From: Clostridiales bacterium UBA1770
GTDB taxonomy: Bacteria; Bacillota; Clostridia; Oscillospirales; CAG-272
NCBI GenBank assembly: GCA_002315325.1
Contig: DCGU01000020.1
Span: forward strand, 18,825-82,824
Direction: 5' to 3'
Length of the DNA stretch: 64,000 nucleotides
Shown: positions 51,687 to 63,212 of the stretch, piece by piece
Layout: every line of letters begins with the position of its first letter
How positions within the stretch are numbered: the stretch's first letter is position 1
The notes under the pieces: model-generated
Told to the model about the DNA's origin: nothing
Database searches by the model: none
The model's input: the letters and a program-made list of their open reading frames with translations, nothing else
Made by a program: the position numbers and the translations under genes

Positions 51687-51764
51687 ACTCTTCTCCACAT
51701 CGTGCCGACAGCTCACATATCTAACGTATAACAATTATCGGGGCCGCTGTTTCGCGTCTTTTTC

Positions 51765-51793
51765 AGTATAGCATACTGTGCCTCTTTTGTAAA
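51765..51793 (-). promoter_or_regulatory. Sigma-A promoter of the flavodoxin gene
   Basis: Minus-strand TTTACA, 17-base spacer, TATACT. Confidence 0.78.
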
Positions 51794-51813
51794 GTTTTTT
51801 CCCACGGTCGACA

Positions 51814-51842
51814 TTGACATTCGGGGCTGTACAATGTACAAT
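51814..51842 (+). promoter_or_regulatory. Sigma-A promoter of ligA
   Basis: TTGACA, 17-base spacer, TACAAT, diverging from the flavodoxin promoter. Confidence 0.8.
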
Positions 51843-51848
51843 ATATAA

Positions 51849-53900
<2,052 letters not shown>

Positions 53901-54009
53901 GCAGCCGAGCCACGACCGTTGACTGCAGACTGACGATACCATCCCGTGCCCATTTTATCCATTGATATACATAAGCAAAACAACACCGACAAAAGGAGGA
54001 CGGCAAACG

Positions 54010-54810
54010 ATGACACCCAACGAAAAACAAATCAATCGTCCGATTGCCGTCTTTGATTCGGGTGTCGGCGGCGTGTCGGTTCTGCGTGAATTGCGGCGGA
54101 TGATGCCGTACGAACAATTTCTGTATTACGGAGATTCAGCCAACGCGCCGTACGGTGAAAAAACACCGTCCTGGATTCTTGACCGTGTCACGACCTGCGT
54201 GACGGAAATTACGACGTATTCCCCAAAGGCGCTGGTGGTTGCCTGCAACACGGCAACCGGTGTCGCCATTTCAACCCTGCGTGCCGCCTTTACAGCGTTT
54301 CCGATTATCGGCATTGAACCGTCCGTCAAACCGGCGGCCGAGCAATTTCCGGGCGGGAACGTGGCCGTCTTGGCAACCCCCGTCACGTTGGAGCAACGCA
54401 AATTTGCTAATTTATTGCAGAAATACAGTGACAAAGCGCATTTTTATCCGCTGCCCTGCCCGGGTTTAGCCGAAGCGGTGGAAAAAGAAGAAGACGTTCG
54501 CCCGCTGCTGACAACCCTGTTTACACAGACCAAAATCCCCACGCCTAACGCATTGGTATTGGGATGTACGCATTACCCGTTGATTAAAGAAGAAATACAG
54601 GCGGTATGTCAAAAGCTATTCTGCCGTACCCTTCCCATTTTGGATGGCGGACCCGGTACCGCACGGCAAACCCAACGATTGTTGGAAGCAGCCGGGACGT
54701 TGGCACCCGCAACACAGTGCGGCAGCGTCACCGTCATTAACACGGCGGGCAGCGCCATGGAAGCGCTGACAACCAAACTGCTTGCAAAGAACGAAAAGAA
54801 CGGAGACTGA
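54010..54810 (+). CDS. murI: Glutamate racemase MurI
   Basis: Supplies D-glutamate for peptidoglycan. Features: IAVFDSGVGGVSVLRELRR, YYGDSANAPYGEK, the first catalytic cysteine in LVVACNTATGVA and the second in LGCTHYPLIKEEI. The ATG at 54010 is preceded by AAAAGGAGGA; an upstream in-frame ATG at 53962 is rejected. 266 residues. It is followed by rsmI after nine bases. Confidence 0.96.
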   Translation: MTPNEKQINRPIAVFDSGVGGVSVLRELRRMMPYEQFLYYGDSANAPYGEKTPSWILDRVTTCVTEITTYSPKALVVACNTATGVAISTLRAAFTAFPIIGIEPSVKPAAEQFPGGNVAVLATPVTLEQRKFANLLQKYSDKAHFYPLPCPGLAEAVEKEEDVRPLLTTLFTQTKIPTPNALVLGCTHYPLIKEEIQAVCQKLFCRTLPILDGGPGTARQTQRLLEAAGTLAPATQCGSVTVINTAGSAMEALTTKLLAKNEKNGD

Positions 54811-54819
54811 GATAAAGAC

Positions 54820-55692
54820 ATGGCAGCAAACGAAGAAAAGAATGCGATACAGGGCGGCACGCTGTATTTGGTGGCCACCCCGATCGGCAACTTAGCCGAT
54901 CTGTCCGAACGCGCCGTCAAGGTATTGTCCGAAGTGGATTTTGTGGCAGCTGAAGACACGCGCAACAGTGCGAAGTTATTATCCATTTTAGGCATTTCCA
55001 AACCAATGGTCTCCTATTACGAACAAAACAAAAAGATGCGCGGCGAACAAATTCTGGAACGGCTGCGTGCCGGTGAATCCTGTGCCCTGGTGACCGATGC
55101 CGGCACACCGGCCATCAGTGACCCCGGTGAAGACGTGGCGCGGCTGTGTGCCGACAACGGCATCCCCGTAACGGCAATTCCGGGCCCCTGTGCCGCCATC
55201 GACGCGTTGATTCTGTCAGGACTTCCGACGGCACGTTTTTCGTTCGAGGGCTTTTTACCGATGGAGCATGCCGAACGGCGGGAACGCCTGGCAGAACTTA
55301 CCGATGAACGCCACACGATGATTTTTCACGAAGCACCGCACAAACTGCGCCGTACGCTGGACGATTTTATGACGGTATTCGGTGCCGAGCGCCGCATTTC
55401 CCTATGCCGGGAACTGACGAAAACACACGAAGAAATCATCCGCACAACCGTGGGGGACGCCGTGGAGCGGTACAAAGAAAGTGAACCGCGCGGCGAGTAC
55501 GTACTGGTGGTGGAAGGCAGAACAAAAGCGGCCGGCGCAGCCGTTGCCGCCGACAACGCTCCCGTAACGGAACAGGTTTTGGCATTGGAAGCGGCCGGTA
55601 TGACGCGCAATGAGGCTGTCAAAGCCGTGGCACATAAATTGGGTGTGCCGAAAAACGACGTATATCAGCAAATGTTACGTGCGGATATATAA
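54820..55692 (+). CDS. rsmI: 16S rRNA (cytidine-1402-2'-O)-methyltransferase RsmI
   Basis: Methylates the ribose of C1402, the base RsmH also modifies. The tetrapyrrole-methylase-like domain shows LYLVATPIGNLADLSERA, VAAEDTRNSAKLL, VTDAGTPAISDPGEDV and IPGPCAAIDALILSGLP. 290 residues with a small C-terminal domain (AAGMTRNEAVKAVAHKLGV). It sits nine bases after murI, probably in the same transcript. Confidence 0.96.
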   Translation: MAANEEKNAIQGGTLYLVATPIGNLADLSERAVKVLSEVDFVAAEDTRNSAKLLSILGISKPMVSYYEQNKKMRGEQILERLRAGESCALVTDAGTPAISDPGEDVARLCADNGIPVTAIPGPCAAIDALILSGLPTARFSFEGFLPMEHAERRERLAELTDERHTMIFHEAPHKLRRTLDDFMTVFGAERRISLCRELTKTHEEIIRTTVGDAVERYKESEPRGEYVLVVEGRTKAAGAAVAADNAPVTEQVLALEAAGMTRNEAVKAVAHKLGVPKNDVYQQMLRADI

Positions 55693-55700
55693 TAAAGCGC

Positions 55701-55729
55701 TTGTAAAACCGAAAAAATTATGGTATAAT
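55701..55729 (+). promoter_or_regulatory. Sigma-A promoter of asd
   Basis: TTGTAA, 17-base spacer, perfect TATAAT. Confidence 0.82.
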
Positions 55730-55781
55730 TCATTTATTCTTTTTTTATTTCGCAATTTATTATTTAATTAAGGAGTTTTTT

Positions 55782-56864
55782 ATGAGTCGTATGAAAGTCG
55801 GCGTTGTCGGCGCGACCGGTATGGTCGGCCAGCGCTTTTTGCTTCTGCTGGAAAATCACCCCTATTTCGAGGTAAGCGCATTGGCTGCCTCCGCCCGCTC
55901 TGCCGGCCAGACCTACGAAGAGGCCGTCGGCTCCCGCTGGAAAATGAGCGTACCGATGCCGGAAAAATACAAGAAAATGATTGTGCACGACGCCGCCAAC
56001 GTCGAAGAAATGGGTAAGCTCTGCTCCTTCGTTTTCTGTGCCGTCAATATGAAAAAGGACGAAATCGTTGCCCTGGAAGAAGCCTATGCCAAGGCAGAGA
56101 TTCCCGTCATCTCCAATAACTCCGCGCATCGCTGGACCCCGGACGTACCCATGGTTATTCCGGAAGTCAACGGTGATCATTATGAAATCATCAAGGCACA
56201 GCGCCAGCGTTTGGGCACCAAGCGCGGCTTTATCGCGGTGAAACCCAACTGCTCCATTCAGTCCTACGTTCCTGCCCTGACGCCCCTGCTGCAATGGGAA
56301 CCCTACGAAATCGTGGCAACCACGTATCAGGCAATCTCCGGTGCCGGCAAGACCTTCAACGAATGGCCGGAAATGATTGACAACGTGATTCCCTACATCG
56401 GCGGTGAGGAAGAAAAGAGCGAACAGGAACCCCTGAAGGTTTGGGGGCATATCGAGGGCAACGCGATCGTGAAGGCTCAGTCCCCCGTTATTACGACGCA
56501 GTGCATCCGCGTGCCCGTAACTGACGGTCACATTGCCGCCGTCTTTGTGAAATTCCGTAAGAAACCGACCAAGGAAGAAATTCTGAACGCCTGGAAAAAC
56601 TTCAAGGGTCTGCCCCAGGAACTGGGTTTGCCCTCTGCTCCGGAACAGTTCTTAACCTACTTTGAAGAGGACAACCGTCCGCAGACCAAACTCGACCGCG
56701 ACATTTACGGCGGTATGGGCGTAACTCTGGGACGTCTGCGTGAAGATGCCGTATATGACTATAAGTTCGTTGGTCTGTCCCACAACACCCTGCGCGGCGC
56801 TGCCGGCGGCGGTGTACTGGGTGCTGAACTGCTGTATAAGCTCGGTTATCTCGACGAACAATAA
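55782..56864 (+). CDS. asd: Aspartate-semialdehyde dehydrogenase
   Basis: NADPH enzyme reducing aspartyl phosphate in the lysine/DAP, threonine and methionine pathways. The Rossmann start is VGVVGATGMVGQRFL. The catalytic cysteine is in VKPNCSIQSYVPAL, and the downstream residues HIEGNAIV and RVPVTDGHIAAVFVKF fit the family. The 360-residue form with this cysteine region belongs to the archaeal/fungal-like branch seen in some Firmicutes rather than the E. coli type. Codon use looks highly biased, suggesting strong expression. AAGGAG ribosome site, own promoter and terminator. Confidence 0.95.
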   Translation: MSRMKVGVVGATGMVGQRFLLLLENHPYFEVSALAASARSAGQTYEEAVGSRWKMSVPMPEKYKKMIVHDAANVEEMGKLCSFVFCAVNMKKDEIVALEEAYAKAEIPVISNNSAHRWTPDVPMVIPEVNGDHYEIIKAQRQRLGTKRGFIAVKPNCSIQSYVPALTPLLQWEPYEIVATTYQAISGAGKTFNEWPEMIDNVIPYIGGEEEKSEQEPLKVWGHIEGNAIVKAQSPVITTQCIRVPVTDGHIAAVFVKFRKKPTKEEILNAWKNFKGLPQELGLPSAPEQFLTYFEEDNRPQTKLDRDIYGGMGVTLGRLREDAVYDYKFVGLSHNTLRGAAGGGVLGAELLYKLGYLDEQ

Positions 56865-56873
56865 TCCCATCAT

Positions 56874-56909
56874 AAAGGACTGCCAATCAAACGGATTGGC
56901 AGTCCTTTT
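56874..56909 (+). terminator. Terminator after asd
   Basis: AAAGGACTGCCAAT, seven-base loop, ATTGGCAGTCCTTTT. Confidence 0.9.
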
Positions 56910-56926
56910 CACGTTCATCCGTATAG

Positions 56927-56959
56927 AAAACCGACGGGAGCAGCAGCTCCCGCCGGTTT
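56927..56959 (-). terminator. Terminator after the CPBP protease gene
   Basis: Minus-strand ACCGGCGGGAG, loop, CTCCCGTCGGT followed by TTTCT, 13 bases after the stop at 56972. Confidence 0.78.
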
Positions 56960-56971
56960 CTTATTCCGGTC

Positions 56972-58327
56972 TTATTCTATTGTCGTATCAAATTCTACGG
57001 GTTCTTTCGTTTTTTTAGTACGGCCGACCAGCGCATAGAACAAAACGATGGCAACGATAAACATCGTCATGGGCACCAACGTCCACAATGATTTCGCACC
57101 GACACCGGAAAGCAAATTGGAAAAAACAGATATGAGATCCGTGCCGACGATCATGACTGTGGCGAGAATCGGGTAGATCAACATACCGGGATTTGCCAAC
57201 ATGGCACGACGGAAATCAGGACAGTCGGATCTTGTCAGTGTGAACAGTTCGGATTTGCGGTTGATGATGAGGACGATGGGACCGATGACCGCAAATACAG
57301 CCAGCAGAATAAACAGCAGAGAATTGAAATCCAGCGTCCCGATACCGTTTATGCCGCACAGGGAAAGCACCTCCGGCAGCGTACCGATGAAATTGATGGT
57401 CACGTGGAACAGCATCGTATAGCCGACGTGCCCGGTCTTCATATAAACGACAGCCAACAGCAATCCGACGTTGAACGCCAGGAAGAACTGGGCGGAGTTG
57501 CCGTGAATAAGCCCGAACATCAAAGCAGACGTGAGTGCTGCCGTGACTTCCCCGTACCCGTGCAGTTTATCGAGGAGCACTTTACGCAATGCCAACTCCT
57601 CCAAAACAGGCGCACCGATAATACCGTACACAAGATAAGGAATCATAGACTTCCCTTCAAACATTGTAAAGAAAGAATCCATAGCGGCGGGAACACCGAA
57701 GAACGTTTGGAAATTGCCTACGAAAACACCGATGGCCCACAGGCCCAGTACGGTGAATAAGTAGACAAGATATTCTTTGGCGCTTAACGTACGCTTTTGA
57801 ATCGGAGACGCCGGGACGGATTTTGATATCGCTTTTTGCAGCAAAATGCTGATGGCGAGACCGATACCGGTTCCGACCACCACGCCAAACATAATCCAAA
57901 AGCCGAGCGACGTTTTGGTCATCAAATACGTCACTTCAGCAATCACTTCCTGTATAGACCCCATATCCAACGTAATAGAAAAATCCATATTGACGATGGT
58001 CAAAATGACAGCGGGTACGATAATGATTGCCATGGCGACAGACCCAATCATTTGCATGGCAAAATACAGTACCAAAATGGAAAGCCCCGCTTTATTGTAA
58101 GCGTTTTTCGTCAAACACTTCTTTTTTTGTTCTTCGGTTTCCGTGGGGACGTCCGGTGTGAAAGACGGTGTCGGCGTAGGATTTTGAACCGGCTCCGCAA
58201 CAGCCTCCGGTGCAACCGTTTCCGGCGATGCAACCGATTCCTGAACAGGTTCCGACGCAGGCAGCTGTTCGTTTTCCGTTACGTTTTCCGTTACGCTTTC
58301 CGTTACGTTTTCGTTTTGATCAACCAT
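56972..58327 (-). CDS. CPBP-family intramembrane metalloprotease
   Basis: A 451-residue membrane protein. The first 75 residues are a hydrophilic low-complexity segment with repeated VTENV-type units and proline/threonine-rich stretches. After that, about eight helices carry the CPBP (Rce1/CAAX-like) motifs: PVLEELALRKVLLDKL with the EExxxR glutamates, FGLIHGNSAQFFLAFN with its histidine, and FHVTINFIG. Family members process or modify membrane-bound peptides; the substrate is unknown. GGAGG ribosome site, own transcript. Confidence 0.85.
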   Translation of the reverse strand: MVDQNENVTESVTENVTENEQLPASEPVQESVASPETVAPEAVAEPVQNPTPTPSFTPDVPTETEEQKKKCLTKNAYNKAGLSILVLYFAMQMIGSVAMAIIIVPAVILTIVNMDFSITLDMGSIQEVIAEVTYLMTKTSLGFWIMFGVVVGTGIGLAISILLQKAISKSVPASPIQKRTLSAKEYLVYLFTVLGLWAIGVFVGNFQTFFGVPAAMDSFFTMFEGKSMIPYLVYGIIGAPVLEELALRKVLLDKLHGYGEVTAALTSALMFGLIHGNSAQFFLAFNVGLLLAVVYMKTGHVGYTMLFHVTINFIGTLPEVLSLCGINGIGTLDFNSLLFILLAVFAVIGPIVLIINRKSELFTLTRSDCPDFRRAMLANPGMLIYPILATVMIVGTDLISVFSNLLSGVGAKSLWTLVPMTMFIVAIVLFYALVGRTKKTKEPVEFDTTIE

Positions 58328-58344
58328 ATTGAGAAATTCCTCCT

Positions 58345-59136
58345 TTATTGCGTTTTTACACTGACCTCACCAGCGGTCAGCACGGTTTCTGTGCCGTCTT
58401 CCATGCGGACGGACAAACCGAATTCATCGGTAATCCCCTGCACCGTTGCACTTTCATGATAGCCCTCGCGGTCGGTGCCAACCAGCACGCATTTGCCGTC
58501 CAGGACGGAACGGCGGCGATAGCCGTCAAGGAATTGTTTTTGTGAAAGACACGGATAATACGCATAAAACCGATTGATAATATTTGCGGCGACAGTCATA
58601 CGGTCAACCGACGTCTCATCCGTGCCGAAAACAGCGCCGGCCTTATCCCGCAATTCTGCGGGGAACCCGCCCATCGGCGGCAAAAGATTGACACCGATAC
58701 CCAGTACAATCCAATCAGGCCGTCCGTCGTCAGCAAACGATGCCTGCGTCAAAATACCGCAGACTTTGCGCTCCGCCATATAGATATCGTTCACCCATTT
58801 GATACCGGCCGATTTGCCGCTGACACCTTCCAGTGCCTCGGCTGCGGCAACGGCGGCGCACGGCGTCACGTACTGCACGTCTGATGCAGGAAATGACGGC
58901 CGCAAAATGAGACTCATATAAAGCCCGGTCCCGGCAGGCGAGACGAAGGTCCTGCCAAGTCGACCGCGCCCTGCCGACTGACTGTCGGCAATAAAAAGCG
59001 TGCCCGCAGGCGCGCCCACCTGTGCCGCTTCGGCTGCCGCCACGTTTGTGGACGGCAGCGAAGCAAAGCACCGCAAGGTGATGCCGGGCACGCAGCATTC
59101 ATGATAAAAAACAGATTCAACCGGCATAATTGCCAT
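58345..59136 (-). CDS. birA: Biotin--[acetyl-CoA-carboxylase] ligase BirA (no HTH)
   Basis: Attaches biotin to carboxylases. It has SQSAGRGRLGRTFVSPAGTGLYMS, the biotinyl-5'-AMP loop, followed by GIKWVNDIYMAERKVCGIL and IVLGIGVNLLPP. At 263 residues it lacks the N-terminal helix-turn-helix of bifunctional BirA, so it is a group I enzyme that does not repress biotin genes. C-terminal SH3-like domain includes ESATVQGITDEFGL. It sits eight bases after the phosphatase-fold/LamG copy 2 start side, transcribed in the same direction. Confidence 0.93.
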   Translation of the reverse strand: MAIMPVESVFYHECCVPGITLRCFASLPSTNVAAAEAAQVGAPAGTLFIADSQSAGRGRLGRTFVSPAGTGLYMSLILRPSFPASDVQYVTPCAAVAAAEALEGVSGKSAGIKWVNDIYMAERKVCGILTQASFADDGRPDWIVLGIGVNLLPPMGGFPAELRDKAGAVFGTDETSVDRMTVAANIINRFYAYYPCLSQKQFLDGYRRRSVLDGKCVLVGTDREGYHESATVQGITDEFGLSVRMEDGTETVLTAGEVSVKTQ

Positions 59137-59144
59137 TAAATACC

Positions 59145-60677
59145 TTATTTTTTGTAATAATTTCTAAATGCGTTGATATCGGGTTCACCCTGCAGAATCA
59201 TGACGTCGTCCACCATTTTCAAAACGGTGCCGGCAGACTGTTCCAAACCGAGATACAGACGGGAGAGGTCGAAGTAATCGGCAATCGGGCCGTCCACCTG
59301 AATCACTTTGGGTTCGCCGAAATTGTAGTACGTGGTAATCGTGTTGTTCAGCGTATTCACCGTGAACATATAATTGCACCACTTGGCAGGGCCGAAATCT
59401 TCACTCATTTCGCCGACGATATAACGGTAGGTCTGGTCCTGATTGGGTTCCTTGAGGTAAATACCAACGCCTTCGTCCACTGCAGCAACCGTGATGCTGC
59501 GATGCACGTCGTCACGGGTGGAAAGGAGATCAATCCAACCGCAGCCGCCCGCAGGCAAAATATGCCAAAGAGAAATGGTAAAGACAGGCGGGGTGGGAAG
59601 ACCGGTCACCTTCAGCACGCCGTTCCCGAACTCACCGCACATACCGCGCACACCGGTGCTGTACAGTTTCACAAAACCGCGGACGGGTTCAATCAAACAT
59701 TTGCCGGTCACGTCTTCCAGGTCGTTGTCAAAGCTCAACCGCATTAACACTTTTTCACGAGGAATGAAGTTATCAATATATTCGGGGGAACCGAACGCCG
59801 GCTCCGGTTTGGATTCGTACCCTTCCGCGTCGGCAAACAGGTCGACACGGTCGGCAATACCGCAATCGGCAAAGACACCGACGGGCATCTGAGATGCATA
59901 TCCCTTGGGATTGAACTCGGGGGCCTTGACACCGAGTGCCCACAGCACGATGGCCGGGAAGTCACGCAAAGAAACCGTACCGATGGTCCCGTGCTGTACC
60001 GTCTTACCGGCGACGCCCAAAAAGACCTCGCGTTCGGCGACGGACCAACCGCCGTGGCCGCGCTGCGGTGTACCGCCGTGGTCAGCCGTAATGATGAACA
60101 ACGTGTCGTCAAAATAACCGTGTTCTTTATATTTATCCAAAATCTTGCCGACCAAGCCGTCCACGTGTGTGATACGCTCCAGGTGGCCGGGGAATCCGTA
60201 GCCGTGGGTATGACCGGCGCCGTCGACACTGTCAAACTGGATAAAGAGCAGCGTGGGATCCTTTTCGTCAAGATAAGCGCAAATACGATCGGTCAGCGCA
60301 TCGTCTGCGCCGGTATCCAAATGGCTGGCACCGCCGACGGGAGAGATAATCTGATTGGCAATGGGGCTCCAGTCGGTAAAGGCGGCCGATTCGGCGTCCG
60401 GCATAGCCGCACGCAAAATACCGAAAATGGTGGGCAGTCCGTCAATGGGATGCATGCAGGCGTTGGACAAACCGTGCACAGCGGGAATGGCACCGGTCAA
60501 CATTGAGGTCCAGCACTCACCGCTGATGGTGGGGCGGGATGACAATGCCGTATACGTCGTAGCACCGTTTTTAAAGAGTTCGTCCATCACGGGCGTGGCC
60601 GTTTTTTGATTGAAAGCGCCCATACCGTCAATACCGATCATACATACGCGCTTATATGCGCCGAAAGATGATTTCAT
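59145..60677 (-). CDS. Alkaline-phosphatase-superfamily protein with C-terminal LamG-like domain (copy 2)
   Basis: A 510-residue paralogue of the 47019 gene. N-terminal domain: VCMIGIDGMGAFNQK, TISGECWTSMLTGAIP, FDSVDGAGHTHGYGFPG and TADHGGTPQRGHGGW, which give the metal ligands in order. C-terminal LamG-like domain: FTISLWHILPAGGCGW and NYMFTVNTLNNTITTYYNFGE. No signal peptide. The ATG at 60677 with AGAGG upstream is preferred over one 11 codons earlier. The two copies clearly share ancestry but differ at many positions, so the duplication is old. Substrate unknown. Confidence 0.84.
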   Translation of the reverse strand: MKSSFGAYKRVCMIGIDGMGAFNQKTATPVMDELFKNGATTYTALSSRPTISGECWTSMLTGAIPAVHGLSNACMHPIDGLPTIFGILRAAMPDAESAAFTDWSPIANQIISPVGGASHLDTGADDALTDRICAYLDEKDPTLLFIQFDSVDGAGHTHGYGFPGHLERITHVDGLVGKILDKYKEHGYFDDTLFIITADHGGTPQRGHGGWSVAEREVFLGVAGKTVQHGTIGTVSLRDFPAIVLWALGVKAPEFNPKGYASQMPVGVFADCGIADRVDLFADAEGYESKPEPAFGSPEYIDNFIPREKVLMRLSFDNDLEDVTGKCLIEPVRGFVKLYSTGVRGMCGEFGNGVLKVTGLPTPPVFTISLWHILPAGGCGWIDLLSTRDDVHRSITVAAVDEGVGIYLKEPNQDQTYRYIVGEMSEDFGPAKWCNYMFTVNTLNNTITTYYNFGEPKVIQVDGPIADYFDLSRLYLGLEQSAGTVLKMVDDVMILQGEPDINAFRNYYKK

Positions 60678-60765
60678 GAGAAAAAGCCTCTTTTCGTTTA
60701 TATTTAACAATAAAAACCGTTCGGAATCCTTTTTTGATTGATTTCTTCAGCGTGGAAAGGTCAAC

Positions 60766-61773
60766 TCAATCTTTCGCATAGCTTGCCGTGCTCTTCCAAA
60801 CCGTCACGCGGCCACCGGCATTCTTCACCTGCTGTGCTGCCTGCATCGGGCAGTAGTTGGTAACTACGTGCAGTTTGCGGGACAGTTCACCGCCGGCCAA
60901 CAAACGCCATGCGTCGGCCGTTTCGGGGACGAGTTTTTTCGCCTTGAGTGCATCCAGCGTCACCTCATCATCATCGGCAAAGACGTTCAGGTCGCCGACG
61001 GAAACGGATGCGTATTCACGGAACAATACGTCGGTGCGGAAGATTTCGATGCCGGACTCGGTATCGAATTTGCGTTCGGGGCTCCAGCCCTTGGGCGGCG
61101 TTGCGGACCTGGTAATGATCTCCTTAATCAGCATTTTGTTGACCAGATTATCCTCGGTATCCTTCGGATAAGCGGCAGCCCAATCCTGTGCCGGCACTTC
61201 CTTTTTCACGGCGCCGAATTTTTCGCAAACCATTTCGCACAGTTCGCAGCACCATGCGCATTTACGTTCACCGTTGACGACGTAGCAGAACGGCATATCG
61301 ACAAACGCCTTGGTTTTGCCGACGTTCTCGCCGCGATACTTAGCGGGCACCTTTTCGGGATCCAGGGCAAAATAAACGTAAACGCTCTTACCGCGCACGC
61401 GAATTTCGCAAAGTTTGTTGAAACCGGTACGGAACAATTCACCGCGCCATGCCACCGTTGCACGAACGCCGTAATTCATCAGCGCACCTTTGATTTGATT
61501 ATAATATCCGCGGAGTTCATCATCGGACAGTGCCATACGGGCAGAAAAGCTTTGGTCACGGCGAACGGCAACGTACTCACCGCTCTGTTCTTCCAAAGTG
61601 GGGACAATTTCTTCCTTAACAGCGGGAACCGGCTGCTCCGCAGCGGCAGACGGACGCACGGCGGCATTTTTTACGGCCGGCTCGTTATCAACACGGCGCG
61701 GCACTTTTTTCTTTTTACGGGAAGGATCCTGGATACCTTTGAATGCATTCGCGATTCTGTCTAATAAACTCAT
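60766..61773 (-). CDS. Protein of unknown function with a uL15-like C-terminal domain
   Basis: A 335-residue cytoplasmic protein. Residues 1-75 are charged and low in complexity. The middle (about 76-205) has ARMALSDDELRGYYNQIKGAL, then CEIRVRGKSVYVYFALDP, a pattern I have seen in clostridial proteins without known function, plus CAWCCELCEMVC, a cysteine cluster. The C-terminus reads VTLDALKAKKLVPETADAWR and LAGGELSRKLHVVTNY, ending AGGRVTVWK, which follows the end of ribosomal protein uL15. It is not a ribosomal L15 gene. It overlaps the CCA-enzyme stop by four bases. Confidence 0.65.
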   Translation of the reverse strand: MSLLDRIANAFKGIQDPSRKKKKVPRRVDNEPAVKNAAVRPSAAAEQPVPAVKEEIVPTLEEQSGEYVAVRRDQSFSARMALSDDELRGYYNQIKGALMNYGVRATVAWRGELFRTGFNKLCEIRVRGKSVYVYFALDPEKVPAKYRGENVGKTKAFVDMPFCYVVNGERKCAWCCELCEMVCEKFGAVKKEVPAQDWAAAYPKDTEDNLVNKMLIKEIITRSATPPKGWSPERKFDTESGIEIFRTDVLFREYASVSVGDLNVFADDDEVTLDALKAKKLVPETADAWRLLAGGELSRKLHVVTNYCPMQAAQQVKNAGGRVTVWKSTASYAKD

Positions 61774-63212
61774 ACGTTTATCTCCTTTTCTTGGTATATT
61801 TCTTCAGCGCGACGTAACAGCGCCGATTGTTCATTGGGAAGGTTGCCGTCCACGACGTCGGACAACAGACGTTTCATGATTTGACCGAGCCGGGGTCCTG
61901 ACTCAATCCCGTGCGCCATCAAAACGGCGCCGTTCACGGCCAAATCTTTCAGGGAAAAACAAGTTTCGGCGGCCAATATTTCCGCCAGCATGGTTTCCAG
62001 CGCATCACAGTCGTGCAGGCGTTTCTCGATTTCGGCACTGCCCTGCCCGATAATATCCGCCCTGTGCACAGCCAACAGTTTCGTCGTCAGTTCAACGCCG
62101 ATTTTGGCAATCAGCCGTTTCATCTGCCGTTGATTGGAAACGTCGAACACCGTGTCGTGCAAATCCACCAGCGTCACAACGCAATCCTTTGTCGCGGTAT
62201 CGGTATGCAGACGGTTCATCACGTTGCGCGCAATTTGCGCACCGGGCACGTGATGCCCGTAGAAATGACCGCCGCGTTCATCCTCGGTAAAACATTGCGG
62301 TTTACCGAGGTCGTGAAAAAGCAAGGCCAAACGAACCGTTAAATCAACCGGCGCGGCTGCGATTGCCTTCACCGTGTGCGTCCAAACGTCATAGGCGTGA
62401 TGCGGATTCTTTTGATTGAACCCAACCGTCGGCGTAATTTCGGGAATGACCGTTGAAAGTACGTCGGGGAACGTCAAAAGAATCGATTCCACACCGCTGC
62501 CGCAAATCAGTTTGCACAATTCCACGTAGATACGTTCAACGGATACGTTGCGCAGCAGTTCCCTGTTGCGATGCAGTGCCGCGGCCAGTTCACCGTCAAT
62601 TTCGAATTGCAGTGCGGCGGCAAACCGCAGGGCGCGCATGATGCGCAAAGCGTCTTCCTGCAGGCGCGTATCGGGATTCCCGACGGCGCGAACGATCTTT
62701 TTTTGCAGATCCTGTGTACCGCCGAACACGTCAACGACAACACCGGCGGCGTCTGCCGCCATCGCGTTCACGGTAAAGTCACGGCGGGACAAATCATCCG
62801 TCAGCTTCCCCGTAAACGTAACGGCAGCCGGGTGGCGGTTGTCCAAATAGGCACCGTCAACGCGGTAGGTCGTCACCTCATACGGTTCGTGGTCTACCAT
62901 CACCGTCAGGGTCCCGTGTTTGAGTCCCGTTTCAATGACGTGATAATCGGCAAACACCCGCAGCATTTCTTCCGACTGCGCATTGGTTGTCACGTCCCAA
63001 TCGTTCGGTGTTTTCCCGAGCATACTGTCACGGACACAGCCGCCGACCAGGTAAGATTCGTACCCCGCATCCGTCAGGCGTTTCATCACGGTTTTGGCCC
63101 CCTGCGGAATCAACGAGGGGAGAATTGCCGGTTTTATATCGTTTTTAGGGTTATTTTCTTCTTTTTTCAAATTATCTTTATTTTTTTGCCGCATCCAACA
63201 GGCGCTTGGCAT
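61770..63212 (-). CDS. cca: CCA tRNA nucleotidyltransferase
   Basis: Adds or repairs the 3' CCA of tRNAs. Poly-A-polymerase-type head: SYLVGGCVRDSMLGKTPNDWDVTT with the DxD metal site, then RRDFTVNAMAADAAG and the RIMRALRFAAALQFEID neck region. The C-terminal part has an HD domain (LLFHDLGKPQCF...HHVPGAQIARNV). 480 residues; the N-terminus has 40 residues before the GG motif, so a start at the ATG at 63194 is also possible. It overlaps the amidohydrolase stop, and the uL15-like gene follows with a four-base overlap. Confidence 0.93.
   Translation of the reverse strand: MPSACWMRQKNKDNLKKEENNPKNDIKPAILPSLIPQGAKTVMKRLTDAGYESYLVGGCVRDSMLGKTPNDWDVTTNAQSEEMLRVFADYHVIETGLKHGTLTVMVDHEPYEVTTYRVDGAYLDNRHPAAVTFTGKLTDDLSRRDFTVNAMAADAAGVVVDVFGGTQDLQKKIVRAVGNPDTRLQEDALRIMRALRFAAALQFEIDGELAAALHRNRELLRNVSVERIYVELCKLICGSGVESILLTFPDVLSTVIPEITPTVGFNQKNPHHAYDVWTHTVKAIAAAPVDLTVRLALLFHDLGKPQCFTEDERGGHFYGHHVPGAQIARNVMNRLHTDTATKDCVVTLVDLHDTVFDVSNQRQMKRLIAKIGVELTTKLLAVHRADIIGQGSAEIEKRLHDCDALETMLAEILAAETCFSLKDLAVNGAVLMAHGIESGPRLGQIMKRLLSDVVDGNLPNEQSALLRRAEEIYQEKEINV

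Noticed and set aside
55764..56531. 255-codon minus-strand frame opposite asd.
   Set aside because: Asd is clear-cut and highly codon-biased; the shadow frame has no domain or ribosome site.
60766..61773. Ribosomal protein L15 gene.
   Set aside because: Only the C-terminal region resembles uL15; length, N-terminal domains and location do not fit a ribosomal protein operon.
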